Source: Acidobacteriota bacterium (GTDB lineage Bacteria; Acidobacteriota; Blastocatellia; Pyrinomonadales; Pyrinomonadaceae). Taken from it: DNA of 64,000 nucleotides. The stretch is from positions 1,674,001-1,738,000 of the forward strand of contig CP065000.1 in the NCBI GenBank assembly GCA_016700075.1. Direction: 5' to 3'. The notes beneath the pieces are model-generated. The model saw only the letters and a program-made list of their open reading frames with translations. It ran no database searches and was not told the DNA's origin. The translations under genes were made by a program, and so were the position numbers. This document shows, piece by piece, positions 16,403 to 25,091 of this stretch. Within the stretch, counting starts at the first letter, position 1, and every line of letters starts with the position of its first letter.

Positions 16403-17251
16403 TTAACGAGCCCGCGAAACAGAAAAGACCTTGCCGTCTGCACGGACGAAAGTTCCCGAATTGTAATTCTCGTCATCAAAGCGGAATTCGTTGCGGCCAC
16501 CGCTCTTGTCGGGCTCGGATTCGAACGTGTTCGCGTCCTTATAAAAGAAATATTCGCTGCCGCTGCCTTTCGCCCATTTGACCTGAAATGCCATACGATC
16601 GGGGCTGACGGTGCATGTGGTTTCGCCGACCCTATATTTTCCTTCGAATTCGCCGCTTGCGGCTGTTGTCGTAGTTTTTGTAGAACTGTCGTTCGCTTTT
16701 AACCAGGTCAAAAGGCTGTCTTTCGGTGAATATGAAATATCTGTGATCTTCCAATTACCGCCGGTGCGTTTCATTTTGAATTTGAGCGACTGTTTCTGAC
16801 CGAAATTTGTGAACGTGACCGGGAGTATCGCGTAGTCATCGGTCACTTTTGCCGTGCCGATGTTAAAATTCTTTATGTCGATATCTTGTGCGTTGTATAA
16901 CGGATCCGCGTCAATGCTGCCACCTTCGTCGCTAGGCCGCAACGCGTCCTTCCAGATCAGATCTGCCAATTCCTTTGCAAAATACTTATCGACGCGCGCT
17001 CGATCAGAGGTCTGATGGAACGGGCTCTTTTTCGCATCGTGCTGTTTGTAGAGGTCCGCGACGAGCGCTTCCGCAGCCGACGACTGCGATTCACCACCTG
17101 CGACCGCGGGCGTTTCGGGCACGTCACCTTCGGATGCAATGGAGCGAGTATTTGTATTCGAAACGTCCTTTCTACCCAGGTCGATCAAACCGCAGGACGC
17201 GCAAAAAAGAACCACAAAAACAACAGCCGGAACTGAAAAACGAAACAACAT
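16403..17251 (-). CDS. Putative lipoprotein of unknown function
   Basis: A 282-residue protein with a hydrophobic leader ending in CASCGL, so Cys20 could be lipidated; the lipobox is weak because position -3 is Cys. A Ser/Thr/Glu-rich linker follows. Residues about 60-180 resemble small DUF3828-type domains (ALVADLYKQHDAKKSPF and later DYAILPVTFTNFGQ, WKITDISY). The C-terminal 80 residues (GKYRVGETTCTVSPDRMAFQVKW) look like a separate beta domain. The function is not recognised. It lies 16 bases upstream of the VTT gene. Confidence 0.8.
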   Translation of the reverse strand: MLFRFSVPAVVFVVLFCASCGLIDLGRKDVSNTNTRSIASEGDVPETPAVAGGESQSSAAEALVADLYKQHDAKKSPFHQTSDRARVDKYFAKELADLIWKDALRPSDEGGSIDADPLYNAQDIDIKNFNIGTAKVTDDYAILPVTFTNFGQKQSLKFKMKRTGGNWKITDISYSPKDSLLTWLKANDSSTKTTTTAASGEFEGKYRVGETTCTVSPDRMAFQVKWAKGSGSEYFFYKDANTFESEPDKSGGRNEFRFDDENYNSGTFVRADGKVFSVSRAR

Positions 17252-17652
17252 ATTGTTTACGATGGTATGAAAAATGACGATGGATAGAAACTTCGCCCAC
17301 GCACAATGGTAAGACCCCTTAGAAAATTAGCTTGCTAATTAAAATAAAATGTTCTAGAGTAGATGATTGATAATTCCATCGCTCTTTTGTCGACGGTAAG
17401 TACGCGATCATTGTGAAGGCGTTTAGGAACTCTCGAGAGGTGGACACGTTAATAACTGTCAGAAGCAGCAAGGGCGCTAGTGCCCATGCTTTCTCGCGTT
17501 GGTTCTTCGCTGCAACCGTTACACCGAAAGTAATAACCCACCGTTAGATAACTTCTTTTACGATCATCGAGATACTGCGAAAGCAGAGCGCATGCCATTG
17601 GCCTGCGCCGCTTCGAACATCTTGCCGGTCGATCCAACAAAGGTAGATTCAA
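17252..17652. promoter_or_regulatory. Long leader/promoter region of rhlE with an AT-rich palindrome
   Basis: About 400 bases without a gene, between the divergent lipoprotein gene and rhlE. The only AT-rich block, near 17319-17365, holds a perfect palindrome AATTAGC-TT-GCTAATT at 17325-17340, a candidate operator or promoter. The remaining 290 bases up to the GTG start have mixed composition and could form a long untranslated leader. Long leaders are known for cold-induced DEAD-box helicase genes, but no cold-box sequence could be confirmed. Confidence 0.4.
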
Positions 17653-18846
17653 GTGAATTTTAAAGATCTCGGCCTGCTGCCCGTTTTAACGGAAAAGTGC
17701 AGGCAATTGGGTTTTTCAGAGCCTACACCCATACAAAAACAGGCGATTCCCATAGTTTTACAGGGCGGTGACATCATCGCCTGTGCCGAAACGGGCACCG
17801 GCAAGACCGCGGCATTTTTGCTGCCTTCCATTCAGAAGCTCATTGAAACCAATACAACGCGGGGAACCCGCATCTTGGTTCTCTCTCCGACACGTGAACT
17901 CGCGACGCAGACCGAAGAGGCTTGCCGGCAATTCGCCCCTAAGGGCGTAACGTGTACGGCGATCATCGGCGGCTCTGGTTATAAACGGCAAATGGACGCC
18001 TTGAAAAGGTCGCCGAACATCATCATCGCAACGCCCGGCCGTCTGATCGATCTGATGGATCAAGGGCTGGTAGATTTTCGAACACTGACAACGCTGGTAC
18101 TCGACGAAGCTGACCGTATGCTGGACATGGGCTTTCTGCCTTCGATCAGGCGTATCGTGAATGCCATTCCGAAGAACCGCCAGACGCTTTTCTTCTCAGC
18201 GACGATGTCGCCGGAAATTGAAGCACTTGCGTACAAGATGCTGACCGACCCGACGCTGATCGAAGCGAGTCCCCGCGGGCGGGCATCGCAGCTGATCGAA
18301 CAGACCGCTTATCCCGTCCAGGCAAATTCGAAAATGGTACTGCTGCTGGATCTTCTTGAAAAGGAAGACCTGCGGCGTGTGCTGGTCTTTACCCGCACGA
18401 AGCGCCAGGCGGACAGGCTTGCACACGTTCTGGAAAAACGGCAGCACAGCTCGAACCGCATTCACGGCGACCGCTCGCAGTCGCAGCGTGACGCTGCGTT
18501 GAACGGCTTCAGGTCCGGCAAGACCAATGTCCTCGTCGCTACCGACGTTGCCGCACGCGGCATCGACATTGATTCCGTCGCTCACGTGATCAATTACGAT
18601 ATTCCCGTGGTTCCGGAGGACTATGTCCACCGCATCGGCCGAACGGGACGCGCGGGCAACAAGGGCCGTGCTATCACGATATTTACGGCCGCCGAAGAGC
18701 ACGCGATGCGTGCGATCGAACGCCTGACAGGTGAAACGGTCGAACGCGTAATTCACCCCGAACACGGCGGCATCTTTACTGAAGCTCCTAAGACGGAAAC
18801 CGCACGGCGGCCGTTTCGCCAATTCGGTTCGCGCCGCCGCCGATAA
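17653..18846 (+). CDS. rhlE: DEAD-box RNA helicase, RhlE type
   Basis: ATP-dependent RNA helicase of 397 residues, cytoplasmic, for RNA remodelling or decay. It starts at GTG 17653 (MNFKDLGL). Motifs: Q motif PTPIQKQ at about 25-30, Walker A AETGTGKT at 45-52, PTRELA near 80, TPGR at 127-130, DEAD at 151-154, FFSATM, and HRIGRTGRAG. The C-terminal tail is short and basic (RRPFRQFGSRRRR), like other RhlE proteins that use a basic tail for RNA contact. Complete. Confidence 0.95.
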   Translation: MNFKDLGLLPVLTEKCRQLGFSEPTPIQKQAIPIVLQGGDIIACAETGTGKTAAFLLPSIQKLIETNTTRGTRILVLSPTRELATQTEEACRQFAPKGVTCTAIIGGSGYKRQMDALKRSPNIIIATPGRLIDLMDQGLVDFRTLTTLVLDEADRMLDMGFLPSIRRIVNAIPKNRQTLFFSATMSPEIEALAYKMLTDPTLIEASPRGRASQLIEQTAYPVQANSKMVLLLDLLEKEDLRRVLVFTRTKRQADRLAHVLEKRQHSSNRIHGDRSQSQRDAALNGFRSGKTNVLVATDVAARGIDIDSVAHVINYDIPVVPEDYVHRIGRTGRAGNKGRAITIFTAAEEHAMRAIERLTGETVERVIHPEHGGIFTEAPKTETARRPFRQFGSRRRR

Positions 18847-18890
18847 GGCTGCGGCACATTTTTTGTTCGAAGCAACCCGGAGAAATGATT

Positions 18891-19241
18891 ATGAAAACCA
18901 AAGCCTATTCAATTGATGACCGGCAAGAAATGATGTGTTCACAGTGCGATGTCGAACAGGTGCACAAGGTCCTTGCCGTAACCAAACAAGGAACGATCAC
19001 CAAGGCCGCGTGCGAGACCTGTGAGAGCGTGAGTACGTTCTCAAGAGGCGTGAAAACGGAGTTCGCTACCGGCAAGGGAAAGAACGCTTCTCCCTATGAC
19101 CGTCTGCGAAAATACCGTAAGGGCCAGGCGATGATGCACGAGAAGTTCGGTCGAGGTGAAGTAACTGCCGTTGTCGAACCGCACAAGATCGACGTTCTAT
19201 TCGGAAATGAAGTTCGTCGGCTGATTCACGAGCAATCGTAA
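18891..19241 (+). CDS. Small zinc-ribbon-like protein
   Basis: A 116-residue protein with two CxxC pairs (Cys16/19 and Cys41/44), probably a zinc ribbon. The basic C-terminal half (YDRLRKYRKGQAMMHEKFGRGEVTAVV) ends in a KIDVLFGNEVRRL strand resembling the small beta-domain tails seen after UvrD/CarD-like proteins. A GGAG site at 18880-18883 fits ATG 18891 better than ATG 18885. It lies 44 bases behind rhlE and may be co-expressed; nucleic-acid binding is a guess. Confidence 0.75.
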   Translation: MKTKAYSIDDRQEMMCSQCDVEQVHKVLAVTKQGTITKAACETCESVSTFSRGVKTEFATGKGKNASPYDRLRKYRKGQAMMHEKFGRGEVTAVVEPHKIDVLFGNEVRRLIHEQS

Positions 19242-19261
19242 ACTGAAATTTCGCAATGAGA

Positions 19262-19291
19262 AAAAGGGTTGGCCAAACGGCCAACCCTTTT
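19262..19291. terminator. Bidirectional rho-independent terminator
   Basis: A perfect 13-base-pair stem, 19262-19274 (AAAAGGGTTGGCC) with 19279-19291, around an AAAC loop. It has T-rich and A-rich flanks, so it can serve the zinc-ribbon gene on the + strand and the DUF883-like gene on the - strand. Confidence 0.92.
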
Positions 19292-19315
19292 CATCGTAAA
19301 GCTCTTGATCGGAAG

Positions 19316-19672
19316 CTACTTGCGTCCGCGCAGAAGCAATCCCAACACGAGCCCCACGGCCGCCGAGATCAGGATCGTCTGGCCCGGTTTCTGCCGTGCA
19401 AATTCCTTTGCGTCCTCGACAAGCTCTTTCGGATCCTTTGATGAAAGGTCCTTGATCTTGTCGCCTGCCTGCGTAAATTTCTCTGATGCAAAATCGCGTG
19501 CCTTCTCGGCCGCGTCCTTGATCTGCTGTCCGTATTCCTGTGCCTGCATTTTGAGGTCTCCTAAAAATTCATCGTTCATTGCGCCGTCGCCAAATCCGCC
19601 GTTTCCGACCGGGATCAGGCCCTGTTCCAATTCCTTTTCCGCTTTCTTTACTTCCGCTTCAAATTCTGACAT
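19316..19672 (-). CDS. DUF883/YqjD-like membrane-anchored protein
   Basis: A 118-residue protein with a long amphipathic helix (about residues 35-95, AEKARDFASEKFTQAGDKIKDL) and one C-terminal transmembrane helix followed by RGRK. This is the ElaB/YgaM/YqjD layout. In E. coli such proteins are stress- or stationary-phase-induced and bind ribosomes at the inner membrane; here that is only an analogy. Single gene, ending in the shared terminator. Confidence 0.8.
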   Translation of the reverse strand: MSEFEAEVKKAEKELEQGLIPVGNGGFGDGAMNDEFLGDLKMQAQEYGQQIKDAAEKARDFASEKFTQAGDKIKDLSSKDPKELVEDAKEFARQKPGQTILISAAVGLVLGLLLRGRK

Positions 19673-19870
19673 TTTCTTATTCCTCCAATAACAATTGTGA
19701 TAAAAGCTCTCCGCTCTTGAGATCCGTCGGATATATTTTCGGATGAACCGCCGCCGGCATTAGTTGTAACGAAATCCGCTACAAATTGTTCGCCCGTTTT
19801 CGACGTTGTGACAGGCGTCACGAACTAAAATTGACAAACCTGCATCCAAATGTGATTCTATCACGAAAGA

Positions 19871-19890
19871 TAGTAAGTGCTTACTTACTA
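19871..19890. promoter_or_regulatory. TetR-type operator palindrome
   Basis: A perfect inverted repeat TAGTAAGT-GCTT-ACTTACTA, 27 bases before the TetR start codon. Its size and composition are typical of TetR-family operators controlling RND efflux genes, so autorepression of the regulator and its downstream efflux operon is likely. Confidence 0.8.
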
Positions 19891-19916
19891 CTAAGGTTTA
19901 TTGACGTACTTTTTTG

Positions 19917-20591
19917 ATGGACGACGCAATTAAATGTGACCACACAGGCCGGATGTCGGGCGACGAGCGCCGCGAGCAGATACTGCGGACGGCGGTAGAA
20001 CTGTTCTCGCAGCACGGCTTCAAAGGCACGACAACTAAACAGATAGCCGCGTCGTCGGGCGTTTCGGAGGCAATGGTCTTTCGTCATTTTGCGACGAAGG
20101 ATGAGCTGTACGGAGCTATTATCCACGCCAAAGCATGCATCGACGGCGTAAACAAGTTTCCTTGGGACGGCGATCCGGCCGTTTTGAAGGCACTCGATGA
20201 AAACGACGACCACGCCTTCTTTGCAGGCGTAGCACTTGCGGCCTTGAACAAACATCAGGAAGACGTCGCGTTCATGCGGCTGCTGTTTTACTCGGCCCTT
20301 GAAGAGCACGATCTGGCGGAACGTTTTTTTCACGAATTCGTTGAACAGGTCTATGAGTTCATCGGCGGTTACATAGAACGCCGGCAGGCGGACGGCATTT
20401 TTCGCGATGTAAATCCACGGATCGTCGTCAGGTCATTTTTGGGTATGCTGATACATCACTCGCTAAACAACATTCTTTGGGACAAGAATCGAAAGATACT
20501 GGACATCCCGAACGAGGAGGCGGCAAGGAATTTTGCGGACATTTTGCTCCGCGGCATAACTGCCGGGATTTCGGAGGCGAAGGACAAATGA
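19917..20591 (+). CDS. TetR-family transcriptional repressor
   Basis: A 224-residue regulator. The N-terminal helix-turn-helix spans roughly residues 18-62 (REQILRTAVELFSQHGFKGT, then IAASSGVSEAMVFRHFATKDEL), followed by a variable ligand-binding domain. ATG 19917 is taken as the start; ATG 19953 (MSGDERREQ) is possible and would keep the whole DNA-binding domain. Its last bases overlap the ATGA start of the efflux adaptor gene, so regulator and pump form one operon. The palindrome just upstream is its probable binding site. Confidence 0.92.
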   Translation: MDDAIKCDHTGRMSGDERREQILRTAVELFSQHGFKGTTTKQIAASSGVSEAMVFRHFATKDELYGAIIHAKACIDGVNKFPWDGDPAVLKALDENDDHAFFAGVALAALNKHQEDVAFMRLLFYSALEEHDLAERFFHEFVEQVYEFIGGYIERRQADGIFRDVNPRIVVRSFLGMLIHHSLNNILWDKNRKILDIPNEEAARNFADILLRGITAGISEAKDK

Positions 20592-21886
20592 GAGGAAAGT
20601 TCGGCGCGATCATTTTGATCACCGCTGCAGTGATAGCGGCGATAGCAGGGGCCGCGTGCGGAGCGGGCGGCAAGTCGGAGAACGCCAACACGGCCGCTGC
20701 GGCACCGACGACCGTACCGGTGGAGACCACGCAGGCCGTCGTTCGCCAGATACCGAAATACTTTGAGGCGACCGGCAACCTTGCCAGCGACGCTGCTACG
20801 GATGTCGCTCCGGCAATAGGCGGCAAGATAGTCGAGGTCAATTTCGACGTCGGCAGTTACGTCGAGAAAGGAAGTGTACTTGTTCGTTTGGACGACCGCG
20901 ACGCACGCATCCGCGTCGAACAGGCTGAGGCTCAGGTTGAGCAGCAGAAAAAGGCGGTGAATCAGGCCGTCGCCGCCCTTCGACAGGCACAGATCCGTCT
21001 CGGCGTTCGTGACGGCGAGACCTTCGACATAGAAAAGTTTTCGCAGGTGATATCAACGCGGGCGAACTTGGAACTCGCGGAAAAAGAACTCGCCCGTGCT
21101 GAAAGGCTCTACGCCACTGAAGACATCTCGCGTTCGCTGCTCGACCAGCGTCGGGCACAGCGTGACGCGCTCGTAGGCCAACTCGCGGAGGCACGTTCGA
21201 ACGCAGCCGTTGCGGTCAAGGCGATAACAGCCGCCGAAACCGCCGTCGTTTCAGCACGAGCAGCTGTCAACACCGCCCAAACGCAGGTCGATCAGGCGAA
21301 AAAAGCTTTGTCCGATACTGTCATCACCGCACCGATCAGCGGTTACATTTCAGAACGCATCGCCGATCCCGGCGAATTCGTAACCCCGAACGCACCGAAT
21401 ACAAAGGTCGCGACGATCGTCCGTACCGGCACGCTGCGTCTCAGAATAGACGTTCCCGAACAGTCGATCGGTTCGGTAAAGATCGGCCAAAGCATCTCAA
21501 TGCAGACGAGTGCTTATCCGGACCGCAATTTTGCGGGCCGCGTGGTTCGAATGCTGCCCACGCTGAATGCGCAGGCAAGGTCGCTGACGGTCGAGGCTGA
21601 AGTTCCGAACACGGACGGCTTGCTCAAGCCCGGACAGTTCGCCATTGTGCGGATCACACAGGCGGAACCTGAGAACGCAGTGATGGTTCCGGTCGCAGCG
21701 GTCAAGACAGAGGGCGACGTGAACAAGGTCTTTGTCATCCGCGACGGGGCGGCTCGCGAACAATTGGTTCAGTTGGGGCTGCTGGAAGACCGGATGATAC
21801 AGATCAAATCCGGCGTTGCAGAGGGCGATATCGTCGCAGTATCCAATCTCGATTCACTTTTCGACGGAGTTTTCGTCGCTCAATAG
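20588..21886 (+). CDS. RND efflux periplasmic adaptor (MFP/HlyD family)
   Basis: Membrane-fusion protein of 432 residues that joins the inner-membrane pump to the outer-membrane channel. The N-terminal hydrophobic leader ends AGAACGAGG, so lipid anchoring at Cys is possible though the lipobox is weak. Then come a biotinyl-lipoyl-like half (GGKIVEVNFDVGSYVEKGSVLVRLDD), a long alpha-hairpin (about residues 115-235, Gln/Ala/Glu-rich), the second lipoyl half (DTVITAPISGYISERIADPGEFV) and a beta-barrel domain. ATG 20588 overlaps the tetR stop (ATGA), which fixes the start. Confidence 0.93.
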   Translation: MRGKFGAIILITAAVIAAIAGAACGAGGKSENANTAAAAPTTVPVETTQAVVRQIPKYFEATGNLASDAATDVAPAIGGKIVEVNFDVGSYVEKGSVLVRLDDRDARIRVEQAEAQVEQQKKAVNQAVAALRQAQIRLGVRDGETFDIEKFSQVISTRANLELAEKELARAERLYATEDISRSLLDQRRAQRDALVGQLAEARSNAAVAVKAITAAETAVVSARAAVNTAQTQVDQAKKALSDTVITAPISGYISERIADPGEFVTPNAPNTKVATIVRTGTLRLRIDVPEQSIGSVKIGQSISMQTSAYPDRNFAGRVVRMLPTLNAQARSLTVEAEVPNTDGLLKPGQFAIVRITQAEPENAVMVPVAAVKTEGDVNKVFVIRDGAAREQLVQLGLLEDRMIQIKSGVAEGDIVAVSNLDSLFDGVFVAQ

Positions 21887-21912
21887 CGGTAAAGGACCAC
21901 ACGTAGAGTTGT

Positions 21913-24900
21913 ATGCAGTGGCTGGCTGAAATTTGCGTAAAACGACCTGTATTCGCGACGATGCTCATTCTCTCGCTCGTCGTCGTGGGTGCTTTTTCGT
22001 TCATGAGCCTCGGCGTCGATCTTTTTCCGAAGATCGATTTTCCGACCATCACCGTGACGGTGACCAATCCCGGGGCCTCGCCCGAAGAGATCGAGACCGA
22101 GATAACCGACAAGATCGAAGAAGCCGTCAATACCATCAGCGGTATCGACGAGATGCGTTCGGTCTCGCTCGAAGGCGTGTCGCAGGTCTTTGTCCAGTTC
22201 ATTCTCGAAAAGAACGTAAATATCGCGGCTCAGGAGGTGGAGAACCGCGTCCAGAGCGTCATACCTCGTCTGCCCGAAACGGCAGAACGCCCGACCGTGC
22301 AAAAGCTGGACACCGACGCGGCTCCCGTTCTGCGAATATCTATCTCCGCACCGAAGTCGCTCCGTGAAGTGACTGAGGTCGCCAAAAAGCAGATCAAAGA
22401 GCGAATCCAGTCGATCAACGGCGTCGGTCAGGTGACCATCATCGGCGGCGTCGAGCGGCAGATCCACGTCTGGATCGATCCCGACAAACTTCGCTCTTAC
22501 AACGTAACGCCGGCCGAAGTTTCGGGATCTCTGAGGATACAGAACGTCGAATTTCCGAGCGGCCGCCTGGATGAAGGCCAGCGTGAAACTGCCGTTCGCA
22601 CGATAGGAAAGATCCAAAGACCTGAGGAGTTTGAGAACGTCGTCGTCGCCACACGCGGCGGCTATCAGGTCAAGGTGAAAGACCTAGGCTACGTCGAGGA
22701 CGGTGCTGAGGAACCGCGTTCCGAGGCGCGTCTGAACGGCCAGCCTGCAGTTACGCTGATCGTCTCGAAACAGTCAGGACAAAACACTGTCGCCGTCGCC
22801 GAAGAGATAAAGGAACGCCTGAAAGAGATCGAGCCGACGCTGCCGCCTGAATTTCAGATGCGGATCATCGGTGACAATTCGATCTTCATCAAAAATGCCG
22901 TCGGAGCACTCGAGGAGCATCTGACCATCGGTTCGCTGCTGGCATCGATCGTCGTTTTCTTTTTCCTTTGGAATTTCCGCGCCACGTTCATCGCCGCACT
23001 CGCGATCCCGACGTCGATCATCGCAACCTTCGCTCTGATGTACGCGATGGGCTATACGCTCAATTCCATCACGATGCTCTCGCTCACGTTGATGGTCGGC
23101 ATCGTGATCGACGATGCGATCATCGTGCTCGAAAACATCTACCGGTTTGTCGAAGAAAAAGGGATGAACCCCTATCAGGCCGCGATCGAAGGCACACGCG
23201 ACATCGGCCTCGCCGTACTGGCGACGACGCTTTCGCTGATGGCGGTGTTCGTGCCGATCGGCTTTATGCAGGGCATCGTCGGGCGTTTCATGTCTTCGTT
23301 CGGCCTGACTGCGTCGTTCGCGGTCGGCGTATCGCTGATAGTTTCGTTCACGTTGACCCCGATGCTCGCCGCAAGGCTGATCAAGCACAAGACAAAAACC
23401 AAAGGACTCGAAGAGAACGAGAATGAACACGAAGCGAAGAGCAAGGAGCGCGGCTGGTTCCGATATTTGGATGCGACCTATACATTTCTGCTCAAATTCG
23501 CAATGGGCCACCGCTGGGTGATCATCAGCGTTTGCATTTTCGTTTTCCTGAGCATCGTGCCGCTTTTCATCTTCGTCGGCAAGAACTTCCTCCCTGTTGA
23601 CGATCAATCGCAGTTCGAAATTCAGGTACGTGCTCCGGAAGGGACAAGTTTAGGAGCGACGTCGCAGATATTCGAACGAATCGCGGCCGAAGTGCGAAAG
23701 ATGCCCGGCGTCACCGATACTCTTGCAACGGTCGGCGGCGGCACTCAGCTTGTTGTGAATTCAGGCACGATATACGTAAAGCTCGCCGACATTAAGGACC
23801 GCACCAAGTCGCAGGAAGAAATGATGGCAGACGCCCGAGATCTGCTGGCACAGTTTCCGGCAGAGCTCCGAACCGCGGTCCAGCAAGTGCAGGCATTTTC
23901 CGGCGGCGGTTTTCGCAATGCGAACGTGCAGTTCCTGATAGCGGGTCCGGACCTGAAAAAACTGGAAGAATATTCCGACAAGATACTGGCGAAAATGAAA
24001 ACCGTCCCGGACGCAGTGGACGTCGATTCGACGCTGATCGCGGGCAAACCCGAACTGCAGCTTGAGGTGGACCGCGACACCGCGGCTGATCTCGGTGTAC
24101 GCATCGGTGACGTCTCGCAGGCACTGAACACGCTCGTTGCGGGCCAGGAAGCGACGACGTTCAACAGCGGCAGCGACCAGTACAGCGTTCGGGTTCGGGC
24201 GATAAATACATTCCGTACCGACGTCGAAGGCCTCAAACGCTTGATCGTCCCGTCGTCAAAACTCGGCTGGGTCACGCTCGACCGCGTGGTCACCGTGAAG
24301 GAAGGCACCAGTCCAAGCTCGATCGACCGCACGAACCGCCAGCGTCAGGTCACGCTGCTCGCGAATACGCGGGCCGGCGGCTCCGCGGCGAGCATTACAT
24401 CGGCGATAGACAGCTATGTGAAGGAACTTAACCTGCCTGCCGAATACAAAACAGGCTATGTCGGCCAATCGAAGGAAATGGGCAAAGCGGGCTTTTACTT
24501 CCTGCTGGCGTTCGTGCTGTCGTTTATCTTCATGTATATCGTGCTTGCGGCGCAGTTCGAATCTTTCATACATCCCGTGACCATCCTGCTGACGCTGCCG
24601 CTCGCTATTCCGTTCGGTATTTTAAGCCTGTTGATCGCGGGACAAACGGTGAATATTTTCTCAGGACTTGGTGTATTGCTTCTTTTCGGTGTGGTCAAAA
24701 AGAACGCCATTCTGCAGATCGACCATACGAACAGCCTGCGGTCGACGGGGCTCTCGCGATACGACGCGATCATTCAGGCGAACCGCGACCGTCTGCGGCC
24801 GATCCTGATGACGACCATCGCACTTGTAGCGGGAATGATGCCTCTGGTTCTCGCCACGGGAGCCGGCTCCGGAACGAACCGCTCGATCGGCGTTCTCGTC

Positions 24901-25083
24901 GTCGGCGGGCAGACGCTCTGTCTGCTGCTGACGCTCCTTGCAGTGCCGGTCTTCTATTCATTGTTCGACGATCTTTCTGAAATGCGGATCTTTAATTCGA
25001 TAGGCCGCTTTGGCGAAAGGTTCTTTTCTACCATCAAAAGGCGCACCGCCGCAACGGCAAGTTCCATCATCGGGAGGCAATAG
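21913..25083 (+). CDS. RND-superfamily efflux pump (AcrB/HAE type)
   Basis: Inner-membrane proton-driven multidrug-type transporter of 1056 residues, the usual size. The N-terminus MQWLAEICVKRPVFATML is followed by TM1, a first periplasmic porter block, then the TM cluster with SITMLSLTLMVGIVIDDAIIVLENIYR, whose consecutive Asp residues are the proton-relay signature. The second half repeats the layout, ending with the ILMTTIALVAGMMPL segment. It lies 26 bases behind the adaptor gene. The substrate range is unknown. Confidence 0.96.
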   Translation: MQWLAEICVKRPVFATMLILSLVVVGAFSFMSLGVDLFPKIDFPTITVTVTNPGASPEEIETEITDKIEEAVNTISGIDEMRSVSLEGVSQVFVQFILEKNVNIAAQEVENRVQSVIPRLPETAERPTVQKLDTDAAPVLRISISAPKSLREVTEVAKKQIKERIQSINGVGQVTIIGGVERQIHVWIDPDKLRSYNVTPAEVSGSLRIQNVEFPSGRLDEGQRETAVRTIGKIQRPEEFENVVVATRGGYQVKVKDLGYVEDGAEEPRSEARLNGQPAVTLIVSKQSGQNTVAVAEEIKERLKEIEPTLPPEFQMRIIGDNSIFIKNAVGALEEHLTIGSLLASIVVFFFLWNFRATFIAALAIPTSIIATFALMYAMGYTLNSITMLSLTLMVGIVIDDAIIVLENIYRFVEEKGMNPYQAAIEGTRDIGLAVLATTLSLMAVFVPIGFMQGIVGRFMSSFGLTASFAVGVSLIVSFTLTPMLAARLIKHKTKTKGLEENENEHEAKSKERGWFRYLDATYTFLLKFAMGHRWVIISVCIFVFLSIVPLFIFVGKNFLPVDDQSQFEIQVRAPEGTSLGATSQIFERIAAEVRKMPGVTDTLATVGGGTQLVVNSGTIYVKLADIKDRTKSQEEMMADARDLLAQFPAELRTAVQQVQAFSGGGFRNANVQFLIAGPDLKKLEEYSDKILAKMKTVPDAVDVDSTLIAGKPELQLEVDRDTAADLGVRIGDVSQALNTLVAGQEATTFNSGSDQYSVRVRAINTFRTDVEGLKRLIVPSSKLGWVTLDRVVTVKEGTSPSSIDRTNRQRQVTLLANTRAGGSAASITSAIDSYVKELNLPAEYKTGYVGQSKEMGKAGFYFLLAFVLSFIFMYIVLAAQFESFIHPVTILLTLPLAIPFGILSLLIAGQTVNIFSGLGVLLLFGVVKKNAILQIDHTNSLRSTGLSRYDAIIQANRDRLRPILMTTIALVAGMMPLVLATGAGSGTNRSIGVLVVGGQTLCLLLTLLAVPVFYSLFDDLSEMRIFNSIGRFGERFFSTIKRRTAATASSIIGRQ

Positions 25084-25091
25084 AGCAAGAA

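Noticed and set aside
22774..23607. 277-codon reverse-strand open frame
   Set aside because: Antisense to the RND pump gene; Arg/His/Glu-rich shadow without motifs.
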